A DNA stretch of 64,000 bases. Source: Puniceibacterium antarcticum. Its GTDB lineage: Bacteria > Pseudomonadota > Alphaproteobacteria > Rhodobacterales > Rhodobacteraceae. The stretch lies in NCBI RefSeq assembly GCF_002760615.1, contig NZ_AWWI01000016.1, positions 62,001 to 126,000 of the forward strand, written 5' to 3'. Positions within the stretch are counted from its first letter, which is position 1; every line of letters starts with the position of its first letter. This document shows, piece by piece, positions 9,040 through 17,162 of the stretch. The notes under the pieces were generated by a model, which saw nothing but the letters and a program-made list of their open reading frames with translations, was not told the DNA's origin and ran no database searches. Position numbers and translations under genes: made by a program.

Positions 9040-9225
9040 TCATGTTCCATCAAGATCCCTTGGCCCCACGCGATCAACGACCTCGATCATCCAGCGCAGG
9101 GTGGCGCTGTCATGGGGTGAAATTTCTGATCCAGAGCAGACTTCGATCATTGCGTGCCGGAGAGACGGCCATCTTTGGAAGAAATCGAACAAATCGACGA
9201 TTTTGCCCCGGTCGTCTGTCGCCAT
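9040..9225 (-). CDS. Small conserved-looking protein (61 residues), function unknown
   Basis: Starts MATDDRGKIVDLFDFFQRW and ends DRVGPRDLDGT. The ATG at 9225 is preceded by GGAAAGGA at suitable spacing; a longer frame from 9258 lacks support. The sequence is compositionally protein-like, with amphipathic helical stretches (PSLRHAMIEVCSG, SATLRWMIEVVDRVG), and has no membrane segment. The single cysteine lies mid-protein. I recall similar short proteins in roseobacter genomes but cannot name a function. It sits 207 bases upstream of the molybdopterin oxidoreductase on the same strand and could be cotranscribed. Confidence 0.6.
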   Translation of the reverse strand: MATDDRGKIVDLFDFFQRWPSLRHAMIEVCSGSEISPHDSATLRWMIEVVDRVGPRDLDGT

Positions 9226-9363
9226 GATCCGCGTCCTTTCCTTTCGTCGCCCGTCCACTGTGACGATAGTGTCTGGGACACTTTGAGGGGTGTGAAAATG
9301 GTGTGAGCCGCTTGTTTAATATGCTATTCGGGCGATAGTTGACGTAAGGGAACTTCTTGGGTC

Positions 9364-11004
9364 ATGTCCTGTATGCTGGAAATCTCATTCTTTGGAACCT
9401 GCACCGTTCGTGTGACAAGCCCTGCACCGTTTGAGGTCAAGGGAGTCAAGCACAGGGCGTTGTTTGCCCTTCTGGCAACGGCACCGATGGGGCGCCGGAC
9501 CCGAAGCTTTCTACAGGAGACACTTTGGGGGGCGGCGGATTATGACGCCGGTCATCAGAATCTGCGGCGCGCGCTGACAGATCTGCGCAAGCTGCTTGGC
9601 CCCGCTTTTGAGCAGTTGTTTTCGGTCAGCACGACGGATATCGAACTTAATCGCGACCGCCTGCAGTTTCAAAGCGTACCACCGGATGGCCCGTTTCTTG
9701 ACGATCTGAACATCCGCACACCGGCCTTCCTTGCTTGGCGCGATGGGATCCGTGCTGATCCCGGGGCTGTGGCCAGCCTGTGCGGGGCGGTGCGCCCGCG
9801 ACCCCGCGGGCGTTTCCTGCCACGTATCGCTGCGCTGCCGCTGTTCGTGCCGGATGGTGACCCGGAGCTGAGGGTTCTTGCTGACTGGGTTGCCGAAGAG
9901 ATGACGCGGATGCTGTCGCGGTCTTCGATCCTGTCGGTCATTTCGCATCTGTCGTGCCGCGCTATGGCCAAGCGTCTGCTTGATGTGGTCGAGATCCGCG
10001 CCACGCTGGATATCGACTATCTGTGTGCCGGAACCTTGCGGCGCGCGGGCGGCGAGATCATCTGCGATTTCGACTTTGTCGATGCAGAGACAGGTGTCTT
10101 TATGTGGAACCGCAACCTCAGCTGTCCTGAGGGTGCGTTCCTGAGAGAGCTGCCCGCGCGGATCGAGCATACGGTGCGCAGTATTGGTCGGAGCATCGCG
10201 GAGGCCACGGTGGGGCTGGCGCGCCAGACGGCCTTGCCGCACATGCCTGATCACAGGCTGGTGCTGACCGGGGTGGCCCTGATGCACCGCCCTACGCTGC
10301 GCGATTTCATGGCCGCGCGCGGCTATCTGTCAGAGGCTGCCCTGCGTGCGCCGGACGCGGCAGATGTGCATGCCTGGCTTGGGAAATGGCATGCGCTGAA
10401 CGTCTTCAAGGGTTACACAACCGACAGGGCAGGGGACACGGCTGCAGCGCTGGCCTGCACGGCGCGCGCGCTGGACCTGGACCCTGAATCGAGCTTTGGA
10501 CTGACCGTGGACGGGTTCATCCATGGCAACGTGATGGCGCGAATGGATATTGCCGAGGTCCGATATGGCGCCGCGCAGGAAATCAATCCCAATGAAAGCC
10601 TGTCGTGGCTGCTGCGCGGTGCGCTGATGGCCTTTCGCGACGACGGTCAGGCCGCGATCGAGGCGACACGCCGGGCGCGGCTTTTGTCGCCCATCGACCC
10701 GTTCGGCTATTACTTCGACAGCATCGCGGCGACCGCGCATCTGGCTGCGGGCAACTGGCAGACCGCGCTGGATCTGGCTGAGACGTCGATGAAGTCCAAT
10801 GACCGCCATATCTCGACGCTGCGTTCGCGGATCACCGCGCTGCACCAGTTGGACCGGGGTGAGGACGCACGCGTCGCCGCAGAGGATCTGAAGCGGCGGT
10901 TTCCCAACTTCACGCTCGACGAGTACAGACGCATGCACCCGTCGGCGCACAATCGGACCGGGCGCATCGTGATTGATGCGCTGTCGGCATCCGGCATTTC
11001 TTGA
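9364..11004 (+). CDS. SARP/OmpR-like winged-helix regulator with TolB-N-like and TPR regions
   Basis: A 546-residue putative transcription regulator. Residues about 5-95 resemble the DNA-binding winged helix of SARP-type activators (LEISFFGTCTV, ALFALLATAPMGRRTR, LRRALTDLRKLLG). Residues about 160-280 resemble the adenylate-cyclase/TolB-N-like module that often follows it in alphaproteobacteria (VADWVAEEM-type segment, LSCRAMAKR, DIDYLCAGTLRRAGG). The rest, about 290-530, is helical and TPR-like (ALDLDPESSFGLTVDGFIHG). ATG at 9364 has AAGGGA upstream; ATG at 9373 is an alternative. It is separated from the haloperoxidase-like gene by only 27 bases and probably controls the protease cluster (inference from position). 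Confidence 0.78.
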   Translation: MSCMLEISFFGTCTVRVTSPAPFEVKGVKHRALFALLATAPMGRRTRSFLQETLWGAADYDAGHQNLRRALTDLRKLLGPAFEQLFSVSTTDIELNRDRLQFQSVPPDGPFLDDLNIRTPAFLAWRDGIRADPGAVASLCGAVRPRPRGRFLPRIAALPLFVPDGDPELRVLADWVAEEMTRMLSRSSILSVISHLSCRAMAKRLLDVVEIRATLDIDYLCAGTLRRAGGEIICDFDFVDAETGVFMWNRNLSCPEGAFLRELPARIEHTVRSIGRSIAEATVGLARQTALPHMPDHRLVLTGVALMHRPTLRDFMAARGYLSEAALRAPDAADVHAWLGKWHALNVFKGYTTDRAGDTAAALACTARALDLDPESSFGLTVDGFIHGNVMARMDIAEVRYGAAQEINPNESLSWLLRGALMAFRDDGQAAIEATRRARLLSPIDPFGYYFDSIAATAHLAAGNWQTALDLAETSMKSNDRHISTLRSRITALHQLDRGEDARVAAEDLKRRFPNFTLDEYRRMHPSAHNRTGRIVIDALSASGIS

Positions 11005-11031
11005 CGCCACATTCATGAAAGGGAGCAGGTG

Positions 11032-12153
11032 ATGGCACAGAACGGTGGTTTTGGAGGGTTCGGGGGTTTTGGAGGATTTGGCGGCTTCGGGGGGTTTGGG
11101 GGGGTTGGCGGCGCGGGCATGTTCACCGGGCTTGGCGGGTTTCTGGGTTCTGGGGATACGGGCGGACACGATCCGATGACGACAGCGGGTCTGCAGATCA
11201 CGGCAGAAGGTCTGCACCATCTGACACTGGGGGTGGACCAGCCGGCCGTGGACGAGATGCCCATGAACGATACGGATAATTTCGACACCTGGGCCGCCTG
11301 GGTGCGCGGCAGTCTTTATGTGTCGGAGTTCGTGTCGGGGCTGTCGTACCAAGTCGACAAGGCGGCGCGCACAGCCGCGCTGAGCGTCGATGGCGCGATG
11401 GTGGCGCATTTCGTGAAACCGCAGCCGGACACACTGCGCGCACAAGGCAGGATCGTTGCGGATTATGCCGCGCTGCGCGCGGACCGCAGCGCCGAGATCG
11501 GATCGCAACTGGGGTTTCCCACCGCCTATTTTTCAATGTTGCTTGGGCTGAACGTGGCACGGCACAACAAGACCTACGAGCTGATCACAGCGACCCAAGT
11601 CGCCGCTGCCCATACCGCGATGATCATCAAGCATGCCCTTGCCGTGCGCCGCCCCGACCAGATGGATGCGGGAATCCTGCCAATGATTCCGACGCCGGGC
11701 CATGCGAGTTTCCCGTCCGCCCATGCGACCGAGGCTTATGCCGTGGCAACCGTGCTGCGGGCGCTGCTGCGCGAATGGGGGCATCTGTCGGATGGGGACG
11801 CCCGGGATAGGGTCCTGACGGGTCTGGCCGAGCGCATTGCCGTCAACCGCACCGTCGCCGGGGTGCATTACCCGATCGACAGCTGGGCTGGGGCGGCGCT
11901 GGGGCGGGTGGTCGGGCAGACCGTGCTTGCGCGGGCGAATGCGGGATGCGGAGGCGTGACGGCATTCCGGTATGACCCCGAGGCGGCCACTGCGACCCTG
12001 ACCCCGGGGGCGGTTGATTTTGCCGATGTTGATTTTGCGCTACCACAGACGGCCGCAACATTTGGGATTGAAGAGACGGGCACGATTGCCCCGGCGCATC
12101 GTCCGGGCTTTTCCTGGCTCTGGCAGAAGGCCGTGAGCGAGAGGGGGCTTTAG
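11032..12153 (+). CDS. Vanadium haloperoxidase/PAP2-type phosphatase-like protein with Gly-Phe repeat
   Basis: A 373-residue protein. Residues 5-25 are a GGF repeat; residues about 170-290 carry the full acid phosphatase/vanadium-haloperoxidase signature: Lys200 with RRP at 206-208, PSAHATEA at 228-235 and Arg273...His279...Asp283 in NRTVAGVHYPID. These residues bind vanadate or phosphate. The spacing suits the haloperoxidase-like branch, but true halogenation versus phosphatase activity cannot be told from sequence. There is no signal peptide or membrane helix. ATG at 11032 is preceded by AAAGGGAG; the in-frame GTG just before it was rejected. Its TAG stop shares one base with the next gene, so it is coupled to the protease. 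Confidence 0.82.
   Translation: MAQNGGFGGFGGFGGFGGFGGFGGVGGAGMFTGLGGFLGSGDTGGHDPMTTAGLQITAEGLHHLTLGVDQPAVDEMPMNDTDNFDTWAAWVRGSLYVSEFVSGLSYQVDKAARTAALSVDGAMVAHFVKPQPDTLRAQGRIVADYAALRADRSAEIGSQLGFPTAYFSMLLGLNVARHNKTYELITATQVAAAHTAMIIKHALAVRRPDQMDAGILPMIPTPGHASFPSAHATEAYAVATVLRALLREWGHLSDGDARDRVLTGLAERIAVNRTVAGVHYPIDSWAGAALGRVVGQTVLARANAGCGGVTAFRYDPEAATATLTPGAVDFADVDFALPQTAATFGIEETGTIAPAHRPGFSWLWQKAVSERGL
11044..11110 (+). repeat. In-gene GGN-TTY-GGN tandem repeat coding for Gly-Phe-Gly
   Basis: About seven copies of a 9-base unit (GGGTTTGGA-like, varied at third codon positions) encode the GGF repeat at the N-terminus of the haloperoxidase-like protein. The third-base variation implies selection on the protein rather than recent slippage. 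Confidence 0.75.
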
Positions 12154-14135
12154 TGTACGGGCCGCGGGAAACCCGGATAGACCGCTATACCGGACCTTAT
12201 GAACGCTGGGTGTTTTCGCAGGAACTTGGGCGGTCTTTTGCCTTTCCGGCGATCCGCGATGGCGAGTTGCGCTACATGACCGCGCTGATGGAGCGGGGCG
12301 GCACCCTGTCGAATTGTGAACTGAGCGATCTTCGGATCCCGCCGCTTTGGGCGGGACTGCCAAAGCCCGAGGTTGTGCCCTTTGCCTTTCGCGTTGACAC
12401 GGCGCCCGATGATGTCGGGCTGTCCCGCGCGATGTCGCGCCTTGGCGGGCCGCGCGTGAGGATGAATTTTCCCGTCGATCCTGCGGCCTGGACCGCAGAG
12501 TATGACGCGGGGGCAGCATCACAAGGCTGGACGCATGACCGCCCCGTGCCTTCGGTCGTGATCGGTGTCATCGATGATGGCCTGCCGTTCGCGCACCGGG
12601 CGTTTCTGAACGGACAGGGACAGACACGCGTCAGCAACGTCTGGCTGCAGGCGGCCCGGGCAGAGCCAAGCGCCGCCGTGCCGTTTGGTCGCGAGCTGAC
12701 GAACGGGCAGATCGACGCGCTGCGCACCGCGCATCTGCCCCATGAGCGGGCGATTTACCGCGCGGCCGGCGCCGTAGATGCCGGTCTGCCCGAACTTGGC
12801 GGGGCCCTGCGCCACCACGGCACCCATGGTGGACACATGGCCGGAATCGCGGCGGGCAACGATCCCTTTGTCGGCGCGTCGCCGCTGCCGGACGGGGCCT
12901 GGATCGTCGGGGTACAGCTGCCCAACACGGTGGCTTGGGACACTTCGGGATTTGGCAAGGAGGCGTATATGCTGGCAGCGCTACATTACATCTTTGATCG
13001 TGCTGACCGGATCGCCGAGGGTTTCGGTGTCGGGATGCTGCCGCTTGTCGTGAATTTCAGCTATGGCTGGTCGGCCAACGGCCATGATGGCCAGACAGGT
13101 ATCGAGCGGGCGATGGAGGATCTTTTGACGGCCAGGCGTGCGCGTCAGTCTCAAACCGCCATCGTCATGCCGACGGGCAACAACTTTGCGCAGGATATGC
13201 ACGCCGCGATCCCGCCTGAGCGGCTTGGTGGGCCATTCCGTGTCGGATGGCAGATCCTGCCGGATGACCGGACCTCCTCTTACCTCGAAATCTGGTGGCC
13301 CGAGGGTTTTGATGCCAAGGGCTGGCGGGTCGAGATTGCCCCGCCAGAGGGGCATGGGCTGGACCGGCCAGCATTGCTGTCTGTCACGGCTGATCCAGCA
13401 CTTGCTGGAGGCGATCCCCGGCGGTTCGACGAGATCGAGCAGGGCGGGCAGAACATCGGGCAGATCTCGGCGGATCGGCATCTTGGGCGGCGCTGGCGGG
13501 TGATGCTGGCGCTGATCCCTACGGTGACGGTCAGCGGCGATCCGCGGCGTGCGCCTGCCGGACGCTGGACGGTGACGCTTTGGCCCGGCAGCAATGTGCC
13601 GCAGGACCCTGTCGAGATCTGGGTCCAGCGCGATGACGATCCCGTGGCGCTGCACACGTTCGGACGACAGAGCAGGCTTGTGGATATGGCGGCAGAGGGC
13701 GCTACCCCGAGCGTGGTGACGGGCTTCGGGTGCTACAACGGCATAGGCTCAGCGCCATCGGTGACCCGCGTCGCGGGTCATTGCGGCACCAGCGGCAGCC
13801 CCGCAGCCTATTCGGGTGCGGGGAGGTTGGGATTTACGTCCGACGGCGTTGTTACGAGGGGAGTGGTTCCGACGCTGAGTGCCGTATCGGATCAGGGTCC
13901 GGCACGCCCGGGTCTGCCGTCCATCGGCGTTCTGTCAGGATCAGGCGCGCGGTTGCAAGGCACAAGTGCCGCCGCCGCATCCGTCACCCGGCTGATGGCC
14001 GCGAGTGTCGCATCTGGCGGTGCGCTCTTTGATGCGATGACGCCCATTCCGCAGAGTGAGACAGATGCCCGGCGCACCGCGCGGCAGGGGTCTGCCCTGG
14101 CCCCTGCGGTTTGTGGCAGACGTTTCGAAGGCTGA
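12153..14135 (+). CDS. Subtilisin-like (S8) serine protease
   Basis: A 660-residue S8-family protease. The catalytic triad is visible: Asp141 in VIGVIDDG, His225 in HGTHGGHMAG, and Ser605 in LQGTSAAAAS. The N-terminal 130 residues are an unassigned domain without a signal peptide, and a roughly 250-residue insert separates the His and Ser regions (about 290-590), including a segment resembling a beta-sandwich (WWPEGFDAKGWRVEI). Lack of an export signal suggests a cytosolic protease or non-classical export. GTG at 12153 is preceded by AGAGGGGGCT and overlaps the upstream stop by one base. It faces the caspase-like gene across a hairpin. Subtilases paired with caspase-like proteins recall regulatory or conflict protease systems (inference). 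Confidence 0.87.
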   Translation: MYGPRETRIDRYTGPYERWVFSQELGRSFAFPAIRDGELRYMTALMERGGTLSNCELSDLRIPPLWAGLPKPEVVPFAFRVDTAPDDVGLSRAMSRLGGPRVRMNFPVDPAAWTAEYDAGAASQGWTHDRPVPSVVIGVIDDGLPFAHRAFLNGQGQTRVSNVWLQAARAEPSAAVPFGRELTNGQIDALRTAHLPHERAIYRAAGAVDAGLPELGGALRHHGTHGGHMAGIAAGNDPFVGASPLPDGAWIVGVQLPNTVAWDTSGFGKEAYMLAALHYIFDRADRIAEGFGVGMLPLVVNFSYGWSANGHDGQTGIERAMEDLLTARRARQSQTAIVMPTGNNFAQDMHAAIPPERLGGPFRVGWQILPDDRTSSYLEIWWPEGFDAKGWRVEIAPPEGHGLDRPALLSVTADPALAGGDPRRFDEIEQGGQNIGQISADRHLGRRWRVMLALIPTVTVSGDPRRAPAGRWTVTLWPGSNVPQDPVEIWVQRDDDPVALHTFGRQSRLVDMAAEGATPSVVTGFGCYNGIGSAPSVTRVAGHCGTSGSPAAYSGAGRLGFTSDGVVTRGVVPTLSAVSDQGPARPGLPSIGVLSGSGARLQGTSAAAASVTRLMAASVASGGALFDAMTPIPQSETDARRTARQGSALAPAVCGRRFEG

Positions 14136-14212
14136 ATATAGGGGCTGTACGGCAGGCCTGAGAGGCACCGGGACATTTTGATCGCCGGGATAGCTGGGGC
14201 GCTTCAAAACGC

Positions 14213-14242
14213 TCTGCGGCGCTCGTTTCCGAACGCCGCAGA
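14213..14242. terminator. Hairpin between convergent protease genes
   Basis: TCTGCGGCG at 14213-14221 pairs exactly with CGCCGCAGA at 14234-14242 around a 12-base loop that can itself form a small CGTT/AACG stem. It lies between the ends of the subtilase (14135) and the caspase-like gene (14310). Confidence 0.6.
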
Positions 14243-14309
14243 TACGCCCGCCTGGGGCACTGGAGGGTTCGTCAACCGACCGGGAGAGGAGCAGGTTGAC
14301 CCGAGTGCA

Positions 14310-15665
14310 TCACAGGGCGAAGGGCCTTTCGCAGAGCCTTGCAGCAGCACCCATCGAACCGTCGGGCGAAAGCTGCGGCGTGGCATCGGGGCGCGAACGG
14401 CTGAGAACCGCGCGGTGGAACTGGCTGTAGCTTCCGGTGAACCCGCCGCTGTTCCAGGTCTGCGAAATGTTGAAGGTGAAGAGCGAGAGGGGATTGCCCG
14501 CCGGGGTGGTCTGATGATCCATCGCGGCGGCAAAGGCGGTGAGGGTGCAGGCCAGTTCTTCGCGCTCCTTGTTGCCGACTGCGGTGCGGACTGAATCGTA
14601 GACCTGCTTGTTGCGCTCGTAGAACTGCGAGCCTTCGACGAATTTGGGCCCGCCAACGGTGCTGCGCGCGATAAGATCGGCAAAAACATCCGCTGTCTTC
14701 TCGATCAGCTCATCGGAGTGGGTGGGGAGTTTGACAAGTTCGGGATCTTCCCCATCAAGAGCTGCCTCAAGCGATTTCGAGGTGATGGGGATGAACGCCT
14801 TTGCCGCTTCCACGGGATCAACACCGGGCAAGGTCAGAGCAAGAGGGGCCTTCAGCATTTCGATGGATTTGGTGCGTTGGGCGATCCGTTCGACATCCGC
14901 CATGTCTGCGGGATCGGCGGCAACCATCTTGAATGCTGTTCCGGAATGGCAGCTGTCAAAGACCAGATGTATGCGCACGCCTTCCTTGAATTCGGTCAGG
15001 AGGGCATGGAGTTCGTCGTCGATGAGCATGCGGTCATGAAAACACAGCGTCTCGTCACGCCCGTCGCCTTCGTCGTCCGAGGACAGATTGGCGACCTGAC
15101 TGCCATGACCTGAAAAGGTGATGAAAGCCACGTCGCCGGCAAAGAGGTTGGCCGCCGCATTGCGCATGAAGGATGCGAAATTGGCCGTGGTCGCCATTTC
15201 ATTCTCAAGCCGGGTCGTTTCGTACTGCAGCCGCTGGGCGATCCGCTCCATCTCGCGGGCATCGTTGACACAGGAGGGCAGCGCCAGATCACCGCCGTAA
15301 TGGTTGGGATCGACCTTATCTACGCCCACATGCAGGCTGACGCCCTGGGGCTTGCGGGCGGTTTCGCCTGCGAAGATGTCGTCGAGCTGGGTCAGCACTT
15401 GGCGCCCGACAACCCCGTCGGCGATCAGCCCGTAATCGCGTTGAAACGCCTCGACGGCGGCTTCGGTGCGGCGGCCAAAGGCGCCGTCGATTTCGGCACC
15501 GGCCATGTAGCCGTTGTTGAGCTCTGCAAGGGCCGTCTGGATCGCGACGATGGCGCCGCGTTCCCGTTCGCGCCTTGCGATCGGGGCTTCGTTGTTGGAC
15601 GCCCGTTCGAGGCGTTTCGCGGCGGAGTCGGTGACGACGGTGGTGAAACGGTTGGCACGGAGCAT
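14310..15665 (-). CDS. Caspase-like (C14) protease with N-terminal peptidoglycan-binding-type domain
   Basis: A 451-residue protein. Residues about 38-98 match the helical PG_binding_1 fold (AIQTALAELNNGYMAG, AEIDGAFGRRTEAAVEAFQ). Residues about 108-260 form the caspase/metacaspase p20 domain, with catalytic His187 in FSGHGS and Cys239 in LVFDSCHSG. The remaining 190 residues may include a p10-like part and an unassigned tail. No signal peptide or membrane helix is seen, so the PG-binding-type fold may serve as a protein-interaction module. ATG at 15665 has AGGAGG 7 bases upstream, so the nine-residue upstream extension was dropped. It is last in a three-gene leftward operon. Activation mechanism and substrates are unknown. 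Confidence 0.87.
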   Translation of the reverse strand: MLRANRFTTVVTDSAAKRLERASNNEAPIARRERERGAIVAIQTALAELNNGYMAGAEIDGAFGRRTEAAVEAFQRDYGLIADGVVGRQVLTQLDDIFAGETARKPQGVSLHVGVDKVDPNHYGGDLALPSCVNDAREMERIAQRLQYETTRLENEMATTANFASFMRNAAANLFAGDVAFITFSGHGSQVANLSSDDEGDGRDETLCFHDRMLIDDELHALLTEFKEGVRIHLVFDSCHSGTAFKMVAADPADMADVERIAQRTKSIEMLKAPLALTLPGVDPVEAAKAFIPITSKSLEAALDGEDPELVKLPTHSDELIEKTADVFADLIARSTVGGPKFVEGSQFYERNKQVYDSVRTAVGNKEREELACTLTAFAAAMDHQTTPAGNPLSLFTFNISQTWNSGGFTGSYSQFHRAVLSRSRPDATPQLSPDGSMGAAARLCERPFAL

Positions 15666-15688
15666 GGTTGTTCCTCCTTCTGGGGCTG

Positions 15689-17158
15689 TCAAACGGGAGT
15701 GTTGGCGGGCCAGCGGTAGCTGGGGTTGGCATTTGGGGCTTGGGGCAGCGGGTCACACCCGAAGCCGACGACCCATATGGTCTGATCGCGCGGTGTAGGG
15801 GGCGGGTTGGCCGGTGGTGCATTGGTTGCGCGTGCAGCGATGAGGCTGCGGGCCAGTGTCAGACGCGTCTGGATCTGCGCCCCGTCGATCTTTTGCAGGA
15901 GGGGGTTGTGGAGCTGGACGATTTTGCCTGTCCTTAGCGGGCTGCTGACGACCGGCGCGCGGGCCGCCGGTTTTACGGTGCTGAGGGATGCGGCGATTGC
16001 GGGTCTGACCGAGGCCCTGGAGGGGAGAGGTTTGATTGTCGCGCTTGCAAGGACGTCTTTGCTCAGCACGGCGGCGGTGACGACGGGGGAGCGCGGTTGC
16101 ATGGTGACGACCCCCGCGGCCGGCTTTGCGATCTGACCCATCACAAGCGGGACTGAGGTGCGCAAGACCACTGCGCGCCCGGGCTGAAGGGGGTTGGCGG
16201 GGCGTGGCGCGGGTGCTGGCCGCGGGTTTTCGAGCCGCAACTCTGCCTCTCTGACAAGGTAGACACGATTGGGAATGGCTGGCAGCACGCCCTTCGCGCC
16301 GGTGCCGTCCGAAACGCCGGAGCCGCTGAGGGTCCAGTCATCGGCGGCATAGATCGCTTCGGTCAGCCAGTCACGATGCAGCGACAGCACCGCGTAGCGA
16401 AAGCGAACGCTGCCCATGCGCGTGCCGACCCAGCTTTGCCAGGCGCGCAGACCGGCGGGACTGTGGTCAAGCGCACGCTGCAGGTCCTGCAGATCGACCT
16501 CGGCGTTGAGCCATCCGGCCTCATACACGGCTGATATCGGTGAAAAGCCCGTCATCGCATAGGGCAGACCTGCGGGATCCACAGGCAGGACCCCATCGAC
16601 CCGCAGCCTGTCCGCATCAGCCAGCGGCAGGGTCGACCGGCCTGCCAGCCGCGTGATGGTCGCCTGCGCCGCCTCGATATCAAGTTTCGAGCCCTCTACG
16701 ATCCAGGCCGTCATTGCCGCCGAGATCTCAAGATCAGAGGCGTCGGTTAGCACGAGGTCCGTGTAGCCATTGGAATGCTCTTGATAGAGACTGTAGCGCG
16801 CAGTCATCTGGGGAAGTCCGAGCGGACCTTCGGTGTAGAGCATTGCGCGGGCCGCGTCGAATTCGCGGGTCTCCCACTCGGTCCAGGCCCGCTCGGCGAA
16901 GATCATGCGCCGAATGATTTGGGCGTGGACATGCCATAGTGCGGTTGCAGCGAAAGGTTCAGCCGGCTGGTCCTTTTGCGCCGCAAAATTCACCATGCGG
17001 GAAAACTCTGCGACCCGGGCCATATCGGCCCCGTCCTGCGCCGATTCCAAGCGGGCCAGCGCCGTCTGATGGGGTGCCGAGGGCCATGATGCAAACCCCG
17101 CACCGTCGCAGTTGGCATGAAGCCACGCCGCGAGACCTATGTGGAGACCTGTCTGCAT
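15689..17158 (-). CDS. Unrecognised 489-residue protein of the caspase cluster
   Basis: No family recognised. Residues 1-290 look globular and helix-rich, with many Trp and His (WHVHAQIIRRMIFAERAW, YSLYQEHSNGYTDLVL). Residues about 310-440 are rich in Pro, Ala, Val and Arg, like a flexible linker. The end (TIWVVGFGCDPLPQ) is a short separate segment. There is no signal peptide or transmembrane helix. The ATG lies 4 bases past the stop of the upstream 537-residue gene, and the stop is 23 bases before the caspase start, so the three are surely cotranscribed. A role as partner, substrate or scaffold of the caspase-like protease is the simplest inference. Confidence 0.75.
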   Translation of the reverse strand: MQTGLHIGLAAWLHANCDGAGFASWPSAPHQTALARLESAQDGADMARVAEFSRMVNFAAQKDQPAEPFAATALWHVHAQIIRRMIFAERAWTEWETREFDAARAMLYTEGPLGLPQMTARYSLYQEHSNGYTDLVLTDASDLEISAAMTAWIVEGSKLDIEAAQATITRLAGRSTLPLADADRLRVDGVLPVDPAGLPYAMTGFSPISAVYEAGWLNAEVDLQDLQRALDHSPAGLRAWQSWVGTRMGSVRFRYAVLSLHRDWLTEAIYAADDWTLSGSGVSDGTGAKGVLPAIPNRVYLVREAELRLENPRPAPAPRPANPLQPGRAVVLRTSVPLVMGQIAKPAAGVVTMQPRSPVVTAAVLSKDVLASATIKPLPSRASVRPAIAASLSTVKPAARAPVVSSPLRTGKIVQLHNPLLQKIDGAQIQTRLTLARSLIAARATNAPPANPPPTPRDQTIWVVGFGCDPLPQAPNANPSYRWPANTPV

Positions 17159-17162
17159 GACA

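Noticed and set aside
11044-11110. Short tandem repeat that might look like a CRISPR or satellite
   Set aside because: The 9-base unit is in frame, codes for GGF and has no spacers; it belongs to the haloperoxidase-like gene.
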